From the NCBI RefSeq assembly GCF_001556105.1, contig NZ_LSIF01000025.1, positions 1-64,000 of the forward strand: a stretch of DNA of 64,000 nt, in the 5' to 3' direction. The notes under the pieces were generated by a model, which searched no databases, was not told the origin of the DNA, and saw only the letters and a program-made list of their open reading frames with translations. This document shows positions 16,762-25,162 of this stretch, in pieces. The position numbers and the translations under genes are program-made. Position 1 is the first letter of the stretch. Each line of letters starts with the position of its first letter. Source of the stretch: Pseudoxanthomonas mexicana. Lineage in GTDB: Bacteria > Pseudomonadota > Gammaproteobacteria > Xanthomonadales > Xanthomonadaceae.

Positions 16762-17190
16762 ATGGCAAACTTGCCCAACAACACCTAAGTGCAGGAACTG
16801 CTGCTGCAAGCCGTGGAAACCGAGCGCGTCGGCTTCAAGGTGTATGCGAGGAGAGCGGCACCCACAAATATGTGCTCACGCGCGTGTTTGAGGTCATAGG
16901 GATGGACATCGAGGCGACCCGCACGGAACGGGAGGTGGTCATCCACCATGGCGTGTCGCAGATGGCCGCCATCGAGAGGCCATTGCGAATGCGCATCCTG
17001 CGGCCGCGTAACGGGGACGGCCGAACGCATGGGGCTCGCGGAAACTAAGTGCTGCCAGAATTGAGAACCGTGCAAGATCGCAGACGCCGGCGACCCGAGC
17101 GGCAAGGCTCAAAGCCGTCTTCGATGCTGTGGCGCAGAACGAAGGCCACCACCTCTACCACCCCATGGACTGGGGCGAGCGTTGTGGATC
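16762..17190 (+). pseudogene. Decayed ferritin-like gene, paralogue of the intact gene at 49850-50458
   Basis: ATG 16762 starts MANLPNNT and then an in-frame TAA at 16786. Read through, it continues VQELLLQAVETERVGFKVY, closely matching the intact protein's VKELLLQALETERGGIKIY. Further blocks in shifting frames (VLTRVFEVIGMDIEA, then EGHHLYHPMDWGERC) match VLTKVFADLGMDTEE and EDHHLYHTKGWCREL of the intact copy in the same order. A nonsense codon, internal deletions and at least two frameshifts make it non-functional. The relic is about 430 bases against about 609 in the intact gene. Confidence 0.8.
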
Positions 17191-17378
17191 CGGCGCCTGA
17201 TCATGCTGTGTCGCCGCCGCCGGAGGCAATTCGCGACGCGGATACCGCGGTCGGCGCATCGCGTGCGGCTCCCGCGCGTGTTCTGCCGATGCCCAGCCCC
17301 CAAGTTGAGACCATTGCCGGATTCACATCGAATTGACGTCCTACCGCCTAGCGTCGGTTTACCGAAACGGAGCAGGCC

Positions 17379-17912
17379 ATGAGTATTTTCTCCCCGCTGA
17401 CCGGCGAAGTTTCCGACAGCAAAGTCGCGGCAATTTTTCGCGATGCGACGGGCGCGCGCAATGCGGCCGCGCGACTGACGGGTGACTTACATCTCACACC
17501 TGGTCGAGTGCGGGTCGTCACGCCAGGCGATGCGCACCTCGGTAGGCAATTGGAGCCAGAAAGCCACGGCATTTTCCGAACCATGTTGATTGCACACTAC
17601 AAGATGGCCTTCGCTGGGCTGGTGGTCGGGATTTTGGCTTACGGCCTGTTACGCGGCGCTGGTATTGCCGCGGTAGTCAACTCCCCGGTCCTCTCGGCCG
17701 TGGTGATCGTCGCCTTCTTCGGCGTCTTCGGTGCCATGCTCGGGGGGCTCGTCACATTGCGCCCGGATCACTCGCCCTACGTGAACGCGGTCAAGAGCGC
17801 GCTGCGTGACGGCCGCTCAGCGGTCATCGTACATGCCATGGATACCGACCAACGCGACCGCGCCAGTGATGCCCTGACCAACGCCGGCGGCGAAACTATC
17901 AAGACGCTATAA
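17379..17912 (+). CDS. Small inner-membrane protein of unknown function (177 aa)
   Basis: A soluble N-terminal region (about 1-70; KVAAIFRDATGARNAAARL suggests a ferredoxin-like fold) is followed by two membrane helices (about 75-98, MAFAGLVVGILAYGLLRGAGIAA, and 102-125, VLSAVVIVAFFGVFGAMLGGLV). A cytosolic C-terminal segment (YVNAVKSALRDGRSAVIVHAMD) repeats the N-terminal pattern. Proteins of this layout are common in stress islands of Pseudomonas and Xanthomonas but have no assigned function. Starts at ATG 17379 just after AACGGAGCAGGCC. Confidence 0.75.
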   Translation: MSIFSPLTGEVSDSKVAAIFRDATGARNAAARLTGDLHLTPGRVRVVTPGDAHLGRQLEPESHGIFRTMLIAHYKMAFAGLVVGILAYGLLRGAGIAAVVNSPVLSAVVIVAFFGVFGAMLGGLVTLRPDHSPYVNAVKSALRDGRSAVIVHAMDTDQRDRASDALTNAGGETIKTL

Positions 17913-18135
17913 AATGATGTAGCAAGCAGTATTTGGGTTATCTACAAGCGGTTTGTGTTCGTTTGGCAATGCTTCTGGTCTTTGATCGAAGTGAAGACAA
18001 CGTCGACGCAGATAACTTGCGGAGGCTTAAACGGTGCTACCTCAGAAGGTCGCATTTCAGGGACATGGTCAGTTGACGACGTGTCCACGCGTGCATCCCT
18101 AGCGTGGCCGTGAATCTCGCTTAGGAAACTCATCG

Positions 18136-18429
18136 GTGACAGGCGACACTCCACTGCCCGCCAAATTCACCTGGCGCGACGAGGGCGCCCGCGTGGTGCT
18201 CACGATGGACCACGTGCCTTTGGCACAGGTTGAGCCGGCGGGTCACGCATGGGTGGTGCGAACCCTGACGCATCAGCTCGCGCCCATGGGCGATCCTCCT
18301 TCGCGTATTGCCGTCCCCTCCCTGCAGCGCGGAAAGGCCTGGCTCACGCGCTGGGCGCGGTGTCATCAGCAGGAGATCGCCGCAGTGATCGCGGCCCATC
18401 CCGCGACAGCGTCGTTCTCGGGGTCGTAA
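18136..18429 (+). CDS. Small protein, paralogue of the gene at 19123-19461 (97 aa)
   Basis: Starts at GTG 18136. The sequence LPAKFTWRDEGARVVLTMDHVPLAQVEPAGHAWVVRTL aligns with LPPDFRWQEDRDEFTLFLD-HPLVKVAPVGSGWRVDTL of the protein encoded 0.7 kb downstream. The C-terminal parts also align (KAWLTRWARCHQQEIAAVI with RSWAARWVLQRQRAIAAAC). A short beta-sheet domain followed by a basic helix is suggested. Its stop overlaps the start of the DNA glycosylase gene (TAATG), so the two are translationally coupled and may act together. No named family recognised. Confidence 0.7.
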   Translation: MTGDTPLPAKFTWRDEGARVVLTMDHVPLAQVEPAGHAWVVRTLTHQLAPMGDPPSRIAVPSLQRGKAWLTRWARCHQQEIAAVIAAHPATASFSGS

Positions 18430-19034
18430 TGGGCGTGCCGTTGCCCCGGGATTTCTATCAACGTGATCCTCGCGTGGTCGCCCCTGCCCTGCTTAATAAA
18501 CTGGTCGTGGTCGCTGACGGCCGCGCAGGCCGTATCGTGGAAGTGGAGGCTTACTGTGGGGCCGCTGACCCCGCTGCGCACACCTACCGGGGGAAAACGC
18601 AACGCAACGCCACCATGTTCGGGCCGGCGGGCCATCTGTACGTGTACTTCAGCTATGGGATCCACTGGTGCGCCAATACGGTGTGCGGAGGTGTCGGAGA
18701 GGGGGTGGGCGTACTGTTGCGTGCCATTGAGCCGGTTCAGTGCGTGGATGCGATTCGCCAGGCTCGTGGCCACCTGCGAGGCGATCGAGAATTGGGAAGC
18801 GGCCCAGGGCGCCTGGCGCAGGCGCTAGGTATCACAGGCGAACTCAATGGTGCGGATCTTGTTGCTCGCGATCACGGTATCTGGTTAATGGATGATGGCG
18901 TTCCGCCGCCGGTTACCCCGGCCGCGACGCCGCGCATTGGCATATCCAAAGGCGTGGAGCATCCATGGCGCTGGCATGTGCCGGGCAACTTGCATGTCTC
19001 CAAGGTGCGCGCCGCTTATCAGCGTCGCACGTGA
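18429..19034 (+). CDS. 3-methyladenine DNA glycosylase (AAG/MPG family)
   Basis: 201 residues. Matches the AAG/MPG fold: FYQRDPRVVAPALLNKLVVV, VEVEAYCGAADPAAH (contains the catalytic Glu), TYRGKTQRNATMFGPAGHLYVYFSYGIHWCANTV (intercalating-Tyr region), and ELGSGPGRLAQALGI. It excises alkylated purines (3-methyladenine, hypoxanthine) to start base-excision repair. Start ATG 18429 overlaps the preceding gene's stop by one base. Flanked on both sides by paralogous small genes, an unusual arrangement. Confidence 0.92.
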   Translation: MGVPLPRDFYQRDPRVVAPALLNKLVVVADGRAGRIVEVEAYCGAADPAAHTYRGKTQRNATMFGPAGHLYVYFSYGIHWCANTVCGGVGEGVGVLLRAIEPVQCVDAIRQARGHLRGDRELGSGPGRLAQALGITGELNGADLVARDHGIWLMDDGVPPPVTPAATPRIGISKGVEHPWRWHVPGNLHVSKVRAAYQRRT

Positions 19035-19122
19035 TGTCTCTCAACCACCGCCGCGCCTGACGTTGACGCCACATCCACGGGCAATGCTCCACGTTCTTAC
19101 AGCCTACCTCACGGAGACTGTC

Positions 19123-19461
19123 ATGACCGTCAGCAACAAGCTGCCACCGGATTTCCGCTGGCAGGAAGATCGGGATGAGTTTACGCTCTTCCTTGATTCA
19201 CACCCGCTAGTGAAGGTGGCTCCGGTCGGGTCGGGCTGGCGAGTGGATACCTTGCTGGAAGCACCCGGCATAGGCCTGCATCAAGTGGCGGTGCGACGGG
19301 CGGAATACGGTAGGAGCTGGGCCGCTCGTTGGGTGCTCCAGCGGCAGAGAGCTATCGCCGCCGCCTGCGGTCGTGAAGATCTGATCCCGCCCGTCGTGCC
19401 CGCCCCACCTCGCCGCACTTACGCTTGGCAAGCACCCAGCTGGGCTCGCGCCGCCGGTTGA
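19123..19461 (+). CDS. Small protein, paralogue of the gene at 18136-18429 (112 aa)
   Basis: Starts at ATG 19123 with GGAGACTGTC upstream. It aligns through most of its length with the 97-residue protein upstream of the glycosylase (FRWQED, HPLVKVAPVGSGWRVDTL, RSWAARWVLQRQRAIAAA). It has an additional Pro-rich tail (PPVVPAPPRRTYAWQAPSW). Function unknown; the pair may be nucleic-acid-associated given the Trp/Arg-rich helix and the glycosylase between them (inference). Confidence 0.7.
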   Translation: MTVSNKLPPDFRWQEDRDEFTLFLDSHPLVKVAPVGSGWRVDTLLEAPGIGLHQVAVRRAEYGRSWAARWVLQRQRAIAAACGREDLIPPVVPAPPRRTYAWQAPSWARAAG

Positions 19462-19475
19462 GCACGCGATCTGGC

Positions 19476-20159
19476 ATGTCCACCATCGACCGCAATTTCG
19501 TTACGGATGAGAGGGGGATATGGCCGGGCATCTGGCTACTAGCCTTCGCGGCTGGAGCCACTAACGCCGTCGGACTGATCAGCTTCCAGCACGAGGGCCT
19601 GACTCATCTCACGGGCAACACCTCGTTGCTAGGCATCTCACTGGCTCACGGTAGCCCGGCCGCAGCCATCCACTATTCGATGATGTTGGTCTCGTTCGTT
19701 ACCGGTTGCGCCGTCACAGGACTGATCATGCGTGACAACGAGCTCAAGCTTGGCTGGCAGGAGGGGGCAGCCCTAGGTCTGTCGGCCGCCTTGCTCTCCT
19801 TTGCTCCGTTGCTGCTTGAGGGGGACAACTTCAGCGGCCTCTACTTGGCTTCAGGCGCCTGTGGACTGCAGAACTCCATCGTCACCGGTTACAGCGGCTC
19901 AGTGGTTCGAACCACGCATGTGTCCGGCATGTTCACGGACCTGGGCATCTTCCTCGGCCGTTCCTTGAGGGGCATACCCGCTAACCGCAGACGACTGGTC
20001 ATGAGTTGCACCGTGATCTCAGGCTTTCTTTTGGGTGGCGTTGTCTGTGCCTTGGTGATCGATAGCCTGGAATACCGGGCACTGTGGATACCCGCGGGGA
20101 TAGCAGCTTGCTTGGCGGCGCCCTGCTTGGTCGCCGAGTTCAAAACAAGGCTGCCCTAG
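19476..20159 (+). CDS. DUF1275 (YoaK-family) membrane protein
   Basis: About 227 residues from ATG 19476, 14 bases after the preceding stop. Six hydrophobic helices are visible. Family-typical pieces are GATNAVGLISFQHEGLTHLTGNTSLLG near the N-terminus and GLQNSIVTGYSGSVVRTTHVSGMFTDLGI in the middle (the NA-G and TGNT / TTH-SG-TD motifs of DUF1275). It is an inner-membrane protein of unknown, possibly transport, function. The last gene of a four-gene same-strand run starting at 18136. Confidence 0.88.
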   Translation: MSTIDRNFVTDERGIWPGIWLLAFAAGATNAVGLISFQHEGLTHLTGNTSLLGISLAHGSPAAAIHYSMMLVSFVTGCAVTGLIMRDNELKLGWQEGAALGLSAALLSFAPLLLEGDNFSGLYLASGACGLQNSIVTGYSGSVVRTTHVSGMFTDLGIFLGRSLRGIPANRRRLVMSCTVISGFLLGGVVCALVIDSLEYRALWIPAGIAACLAAPCLVAEFKTRLP

Positions 20160-20452
20160 GATTCGAGCCTTTAACGCTGGCGCCCGCTTGCTTTCCCTCG
20201 TCGGCGGGTATTCCGTGCCACGTAGCAAACGATGGTGTCAATAAATCGCCGTCCGACTCTTGATAGACCGCGGCGCAGGAAAAGTACTTCTCTGGCAGGT
20301 GGGCAGCGGACTCAACAACCCGACCTCGTAGTGGAACTTATACTGGCCATACGAGAACTTGACGGTAGGGATGACCTAGTCAAACAGTAGTCCTAGCTCC
20401 CTTAACATTCTAGTCAGAGTTCTTGACGGACTGCCGGCAAAGCACCCTCATT
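20160..20452. other. Intergenic region with no recognisable gene
   Basis: About 290 bases between the convergent DUF1275 and XRE genes. I see no convincing coding frame, RNA gene or strong hairpin. It is slightly less GC-rich than its surroundings. Confidence 0.5.
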
Positions 20453-20818
20453 TCAGCCGCGGGCTAACTCGGTTAATAGCTGAGTGGCCAAGGCTTGCTG
20501 GCGCTCTGGCAGCCGCCTGAGCAACGTCAGACATCTTGCCTCAAATTCACTCTTGGCTTGCTCGGATAGCAGAGTGGGCCGCTGCCCCCGCCGACGTGCA
20601 TGCTGTGTGCCTCGGCCCGTAGCCAGCCATTCAAATCGCACGCCAGTGAGTTCGGCAATTTCGCTCAGGTGCTCAATTCTTGGATGAGTGCCACCATCCA
20701 AACGCTCCCACTGCGCTACTGCACTGCGATTAATACCCAAATGCTCTGCCAATTGGGACTGGGTCAGTGATGCCTCTGATCGGGCGCTCTGGATCCGAGC
20801 AGCCATACACGTTTTCAC
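20453..20818 (-). CDS. XRE-family helix-turn-helix regulator (121 aa)
   Basis: The helix-turn-helix is at residues about 8-65 (ARIQSARSEASLTQSQLAEHLGINRSAVAQWER, then HPRIEHLSEIAELTGVRFEWLATGRG), the Cro/C1-type fold with a typical WLATG end. The C-terminal half is a helical Arg/Leu/Gln-rich segment (RCLTLLRRLPERQQALATQLL), probably for dimerisation. It lies downstream of the YCII-like gene on the same strand with no gap, so the two may be co-transcribed. Confidence 0.85.
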   Translation of the reverse strand: MKTCMAARIQSARSEASLTQSQLAEHLGINRSAVAQWERLDGGTHPRIEHLSEIAELTGVRFEWLATGRGTQHARRRGQRPTLLSEQAKSEFEARCLTLLRRLPERQQALATQLLTELARG

Positions 20819-21172
20819 TTATGGTCCCTTGGGCATCGGCAAGCACTCCATGATCTCAACACTGTTGCCTGAAAAAATGGAAAAGTGCGGATGATTCTCG
20901 AACATTTTGGCCGCCGCCTCGTGCGACTCTGCCTCAACAATCGTATACGCCGTAATCCTGTTTTCGGTATTGGAGATGCCGCCCACCGAGGCGCAAATTG
21001 TTCTGCCGACAGGAGAGCCATGATCAACGATAGCAGACGCATGCTCCACTACCCAAGCCCCCCAAGCTTCCATGCCGCGGCGATTTCTCGTTTCATCATT
21101 GTCTACCTCGCCGCGCTCGTTCTTCTGGTGCCCTGACAAAGATCCGATGTAGATAGCAAGGTACTTGCTCAT
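20819..21172 (-). CDS. YCII-related domain protein (117 aa)
   Basis: Start taken at ATG 21172 (MSKYLAIYIGSLSG); the longer reading starts at a TTG inside the norB 3' end. The sequence KYLAIYIGS at the N-terminus, a central acidic helix and the C-terminal NSVEIMECLPMPKGP are typical of the ferredoxin-like YCII/DGPF fold (small cytosolic dimers). Function unknown; related proteins occur beside sigma factors or stress genes. It lies between norB and the XRE gene on the same strand. Confidence 0.65.
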   Translation of the reverse strand: MSKYLAIYIGSLSGHQKNERGEVDNDETRNRRGMEAWGAWVVEHASAIVDHGSPVGRTICASVGGISNTENRITAYTIVEAESHEAAAKMFENHPHFSIFSGNSVEIMECLPMPKGP

Positions 21173-21285
21173 CGACTGCTCCAGCAACGTAATGATTGCT
21201 TGAAAAGATCCTTCTTGAACCACTGACCGCACGACAGATTGTAGTTGTCTGCCGAGCGGCCGGTCTGCGCCGTTCGTTCTGTTCG

Positions 21286-23610
21286 TCAAGGCCTTCCATC
21301 AGTCCTTTCTGTTACGCCGGGGACGTCCAGCGGCTCCGGGGATACCCAGAGCCTCAAGACGAACCACGCCAGCGCTACGGCTCCCACGCTGAAAATGACA
21401 TCGCCCGGCACCCGCATCCAAACCAGCATCTCCACGATCGGCTTTTGCATAAACTCGGCTGATCGAGCGTAGGAATAACCATGTTCTATAGCGGCAAGTA
21501 GCTGCAGCGTCCCCAGGGGCAACAGGGTAAGCACAGCCATCAGTGCCAACCCAATATTCAAGCACCAGAAGGCGGCTTTTAATGCGCCTGTGTTCCATCG
21601 CATTTGACCTCGCAAACCGCGCAAGCAGAACAACACTAGCGCGATACCCAGCATGCCGTATACGCCAAACAGGGCGGTATGACCATGCAACGGAGTCAAA
21701 TTCAGACCCTGCATGTAGTAAAGCGAGAGCGGCGGGTTAATCAAGAACCCGAACAAGCCCGCGCCGACCAAGTTCCAGAACGATACCGCGATGAAAAAAA
21801 GGATAGGCCAGCGATAGCGATCCATCCATGGCGTCGCCTTACCCATACGATAGGTGTGGTAGGCCTCAAAACCCAAATAGGCCAAGGGGACGACCTCCAA
21901 CGCGCTGAAGCTTGCGCCGAGGGCCACCACAGCGGTGGGCGTACCGACGAAGTACAGGTGATGCAAGGTGCCCAAGACGCCACCAGACATGAAGATGATG
22001 GTGGCGAACATCACCGCCGTTGTGGCGGACTTCGGACCGACCAGACCCAGCTTGACGAAGATCAGCGCCATCACTGCGGCCGCAAAGACTTCGAAGAAGC
22101 CCTCTACCCACAGATGGACCAGCCACCACCGCCAATACTCCACTTCGGAGATGTGGGTGTGTTCGTTCCACATCAGTGCCGAAGCGAAGAACAGGCCGAT
22201 ACACACGGTAGACAAAAACAGGAGGCCCACTACGGTGCGTGTCTCGGTTTTGGGGCCACGCAACACCGGCCATAGCGCCCGACCTACTAGCACTAGCCAA
22301 AGCAGCAGACCGATAAACAGATACCACTGCCAGAACCGCCCCATGTCGGCGTATTCCCAACCTTGGTGGCCAAACCAGAAGTTGTGTTCCAGCCCGAGCT
22401 TTTGCATTACTGCCAGCCACTGCCCAGTGAAGGAGCCCACGACAATGATCAAAAGCGAGAAAAAGAGGAAGTTCACGCCCAATCGCTGGAACTTCGGTTC
22501 GTGCCCGGACAATGCTGGTGAGATATATAGGCCTGTTGCCAGCCATGCCACCGCGATCCATAGCACTGCTAACTGGGTGTGCCATGTACGTGTAATGGAA
22601 TAGGGCAAGACATCGGATAGCGCGTAGCCGTACGCCACCTGCCCTTCTACTTGATAATGCGCTGTGATGGCACCCAACAAGATTTGCAGTAGGAACAGGG
22701 CCAGCACTACCCAGAAATATTTAGCCGTTGCGCGCATGGACGGCGTGATCCGCAGCGTCGCTAACGGATCTACAGCCGGTAGCGCCGGCTCGTCCTCGTC
22801 CCGAGTACGCGCGTGATGCCAACCCAGCAACGCGATACCAGCAATCAGAAACAGCACACTAAAGGCGGACCAGACCCACAGGGAGGGTGGCGGGCGGTTG
22901 CCGATCAGCGGTTCGCTGGGCCAGTTGTTTGTATACGTTACACGTTGGGGCGACACCCCCGCCTGCACCGGCGCAATCGATTCCCCAGCAGGACCGGGGC
23001 GCTCCGTACCAGCCCCCCATGCGGTCCACCAGAAGAATGCTGTCATGGCTTTACGGTGGGTTTCATTGGGCACCGTATCGTTCTTCATCGCATACGCTTC
23101 CCGAAGCGCCACCGTCTCGGGATCGTTGCCGAACAAGCTCACGTAATGGGCGGCGACCTTCGCCATCGCATCAGCCCTGACGTCGGGGACCGTGATGACA
23201 CGCGTTTTGGGATCAAAGGTGTTTGATCTAATCAATGGCTCCAGGCGGGCTCTTAGCATGCCCTGCTGCTCTGGAGGTAATTCCCGGTAAGTGGCCGCAC
23301 CTGCTGCAGGGGCCCAAGCATCGAGAATCGCGACCGCTTCCCTGTGCAGCCAGTCAGCGCTCCAATCGGGTGCTACATAGCCCCCATGCCCCCAAATGGA
23401 GCCCAGTTGCATGCCGCCCATGGACTGCCAGACCTGGCGGCCCCGCTCGATGTCTGCGCGTGTATAAAGCTCTCGGCCATCCTCCGCCACCACCCGCTCG
23501 GGGATAGGGGGCGCTGTTCTGAAGATCTCGGTTCCTGCCCACAGCAGTACGGCAAAGGACACGACCAGCAGCGTGCCTAGTCCCAGCCAAAGCTTCTTGG
23601 TGGCGTCCAT
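21286..23610 (-). CDS. norB: Quinol-dependent nitric oxide reductase (qNOR), NorB/NorZ
   Basis: About 774 residues. The N-terminal membrane anchor plus periplasmic domain (GTEIFRTAPPIPERVV, GRQVWQSMGGMQLGSIWGHGGYVAPDWSADWLHREAV) is fused to a twelve-helix NorB core. Visible features are the RTWHTQLAVLWIAVAWLATGLY helix, HLWVEGFFEVFAAAVMA and GTLHHLYFVGTP (haem and non-haem iron His residues), and LNLTPLHGHTALFGVYGM. It reduces two NO to N2O with electrons from quinol. Start ATG 23610 with AAGGAG five bases upstream; GTG 23616 is an alternative. Without norC, nirK or nosZ in the window it probably serves NO detoxification rather than full denitrification. Confidence 0.95.
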   Translation of the reverse strand: MDATKKLWLGLGTLLVVSFAVLLWAGTEIFRTAPPIPERVVAEDGRELYTRADIERGRQVWQSMGGMQLGSIWGHGGYVAPDWSADWLHREAVAILDAWAPAAGAATYRELPPEQQGMLRARLEPLIRSNTFDPKTRVITVPDVRADAMAKVAAHYVSLFGNDPETVALREAYAMKNDTVPNETHRKAMTAFFWWTAWGAGTERPGPAGESIAPVQAGVSPQRVTYTNNWPSEPLIGNRPPPSLWVWSAFSVLFLIAGIALLGWHHARTRDEDEPALPAVDPLATLRITPSMRATAKYFWVVLALFLLQILLGAITAHYQVEGQVAYGYALSDVLPYSITRTWHTQLAVLWIAVAWLATGLYISPALSGHEPKFQRLGVNFLFFSLLIIVVGSFTGQWLAVMQKLGLEHNFWFGHQGWEYADMGRFWQWYLFIGLLLWLVLVGRALWPVLRGPKTETRTVVGLLFLSTVCIGLFFASALMWNEHTHISEVEYWRWWLVHLWVEGFFEVFAAAVMALIFVKLGLVGPKSATTAVMFATIIFMSGGVLGTLHHLYFVGTPTAVVALGASFSALEVVPLAYLGFEAYHTYRMGKATPWMDRYRWPILFFIAVSFWNLVGAGLFGFLINPPLSLYYMQGLNLTPLHGHTALFGVYGMLGIALVLFCLRGLRGQMRWNTGALKAAFWCLNIGLALMAVLTLLPLGTLQLLAAIEHGYSYARSAEFMQKPIVEMLVWMRVPGDVIFSVGAVALAWFVLRLWVSPEPLDVPGVTERTDGRP

Positions 23611-23726
23611 GTTCACTCCTTGGTGATGATGGCTCTCACTATCCTGCGCAAAGTTCGTAAAATCATTGTGAATTCATGCTGCACGCGCACATGGTTTCCC
23701 CTCATTTGCGTACGAGGATTCGCTCA

Positions 23727-24125
23727 ATGGTCCACTACTACTTGCAGATCAAAGCCGCCCACATCTTCTTAGGGGTAATGGTCGGTGCTTTTTTCTTGGC
23801 TTCATTTGTAGCCGCTTCTAGACCCTCTCTGGCAAACGTGCGTGCACTCATGAAGTATCTCAGTTGGACGGTCGATCTCACTTTGCTGACGGCAGCACTG
23901 ATGCTACTTACCATCTTGCCAGCTGCAATGTATTCAAATGGCTGGCTCATCGTAAAGATGGTGGCTTTGGCCTTCTTTGTTGCATGTCGGCAATTCATGA
24001 TCAGTGATCAGCCACCGGGCTTACCGCGATGGGGCTGGTTCCTACTGGGCGCGATCGTGCTTGGGTATGCATACAGCGTTGCTCGCGCCCATCATCCCCT
24101 CGGCTTTTTTTCGGATCTAAAGTAA
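23727..24125 (+). CDS. SirB2-like small membrane protein
   Basis: 132 residues from ATG 23727 with GAGGATT upstream. Four hydrophobic helices (IKAAHIFLGVMVGAFFLASF, YLSWTVDLTLLTAALMLLTIL, LIVKMVALAFFVACRQFM, GWFLLGAIVLGYAYSVARAHHP) and the opening HYYLQIKAAHI match the SirB2 family. Its His residues (KAAH, RAHH) suggest a possible haem or metal site. The gene is divergent from norB across 116 bases, which fits a shared NO-responsive promoter; SirB2-like genes often sit near respiratory NO or nitrate genes. Confidence 0.7.
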   Translation: MVHYYLQIKAAHIFLGVMVGAFFLASFVAASRPSLANVRALMKYLSWTVDLTLLTAALMLLTILPAAMYSNGWLIVKMVALAFFVACRQFMISDQPPGLPRWGWFLLGAIVLGYAYSVARAHHPLGFFSDLK

Positions 24126-24247
24126 TGGGTATGATTGCTATTGCCGCTCTGCAGCAAGAGCTAACGCTTTCGCAGCTCATGCGCAAAAGATGATTTTGGT
24201 TATGTGCCGCGTGCGCGGTTGAGTCCTCCCACTATGCCGCCTTAGCC

Positions 24248-24800
24248 CTACGGTACACCTGTCATGTTTCGCAATTGAAGCGCAACGCTCTTGCGGGCAG
24301 TCGATGCAGGCTTCTTGCCGGCGCCGAGCCATAGCTCGTGCTGGGCGGCACGTGATCCCTGGCGGGTCAGGTCCATCGAATCGTGGTCGTGGCAGTTACG
24401 GCACTCGAGTGAATCGTTGGCCTCCGCCGGTTCCACTCGTGCGGGGCCACGATCAGACGCTTGTCGAGGAACTTCTCGCGTGTGTTAATGGTGCCGAAGA
24501 TCCTGCCCCCAGACCTCTTTTGAGGCTTGCATCTTGCGCAAACTTGCCGGTCCAGTTGTGCGGCACTTGGCAGTCGGGACAGGTGCCGCGCACGCCCGAG
24601 CGATTGGCGTACTGGATGGCGGTCTTAAGTTCCTCGAATGCCTGGTCCTGCACCTCGTGGCAGCTAGTGCAGAACGCTTCCGTATTGGTCGCCTCCAACG
24701 CCGTATTGAAGCCGCCCCAGAAGATTACGCCCGCCACGAAGCCGAGGCCGAATTGCGGCTCGGCAGTCGCAGCGTGCTCCATTACGCGCCCCGACATCAG
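24248..24800 (-). pseudogene. Frameshifted NapC/NirT-type tetrahaem cytochrome c
   Basis: Conserved NapC pieces appear in order on the minus strand but in different frames: [20 protein letters not shown] (membrane anchor), [12 protein letters not shown] (first haem motif CTSCH), [19 protein letters not shown] (second haem motif changed from CPDCH to CPDCQ), [10 protein letters not shown], a shifted [19 protein letters not shown], then NDSLECRNCHDHDSMD (third haem motif). At least two frameshifts and a lost haem His, plus no recognisable fourth haem site, make it non-functional. NapC/NirT proteins pass quinol electrons to periplasmic nitrate or nitrite reductases. Confidence 0.85.
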
Positions 24801-24901
24801 CCGTAGGTGAAATCGTTGTCCGGAAGCAGCAAGGGCTGCTACGGATACATTCTCTCCCCACCTTGCCGTTACGACGTGGGATGCCAGGTCCCCAAGCCGG
24901 C

Positions 24902-25162
24902 ATGGAAAAGGCACGCTATCTCTACCAAGGCCTACACGTGCGCGGGTTTGACCTAGGGAGTGGCGTGGCGTTTCTACGCATTGTGGTCCACGAGGCCGAC
25001 GGCTCCGATGGCAGAATCAAGTCTGCTGATTATTTCCTGCCATTTTGCGTCATGAACCAACTTGGCCCGAGCATCAAGGATTTCCTGTTCAAAGCTCAAG
25101 ATCCGGGCCAAAGCACGCGCCTCAATAAGGTCGAGGATTCGTCAGCAGTGGATAGGGATTGA
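24902..25162 (+). CDS. Doubtful small open frame (86 aa)
   Basis: The frame from ATG 24902 ([20 protein letters not shown], then [19 protein letters not shown]) reads somewhat like protein. However, it has no ribosome site, no recognised family, and overlaps the 3' end of the M23 peptidase gene by about 40 bases. Otherwise the stretch 24801-25121 shows nothing I can identify; it may be further relic of the napC region. Confidence 0.2.
   Translation: MEKARYLYQGLHVRGFDLGSGVAFLRIVVHEADGSDGRIKSADYFLPFCVMNQLGPSIKDFLFKAQDPGQSTRLNKVEDSSAVDRD

Noticed and set aside
17942..18154. 70-aa minus-strand frame in the gap before 18136
   Set aside because: No ribosome site, no family resemblance, and it overlaps the start of a supported gene.
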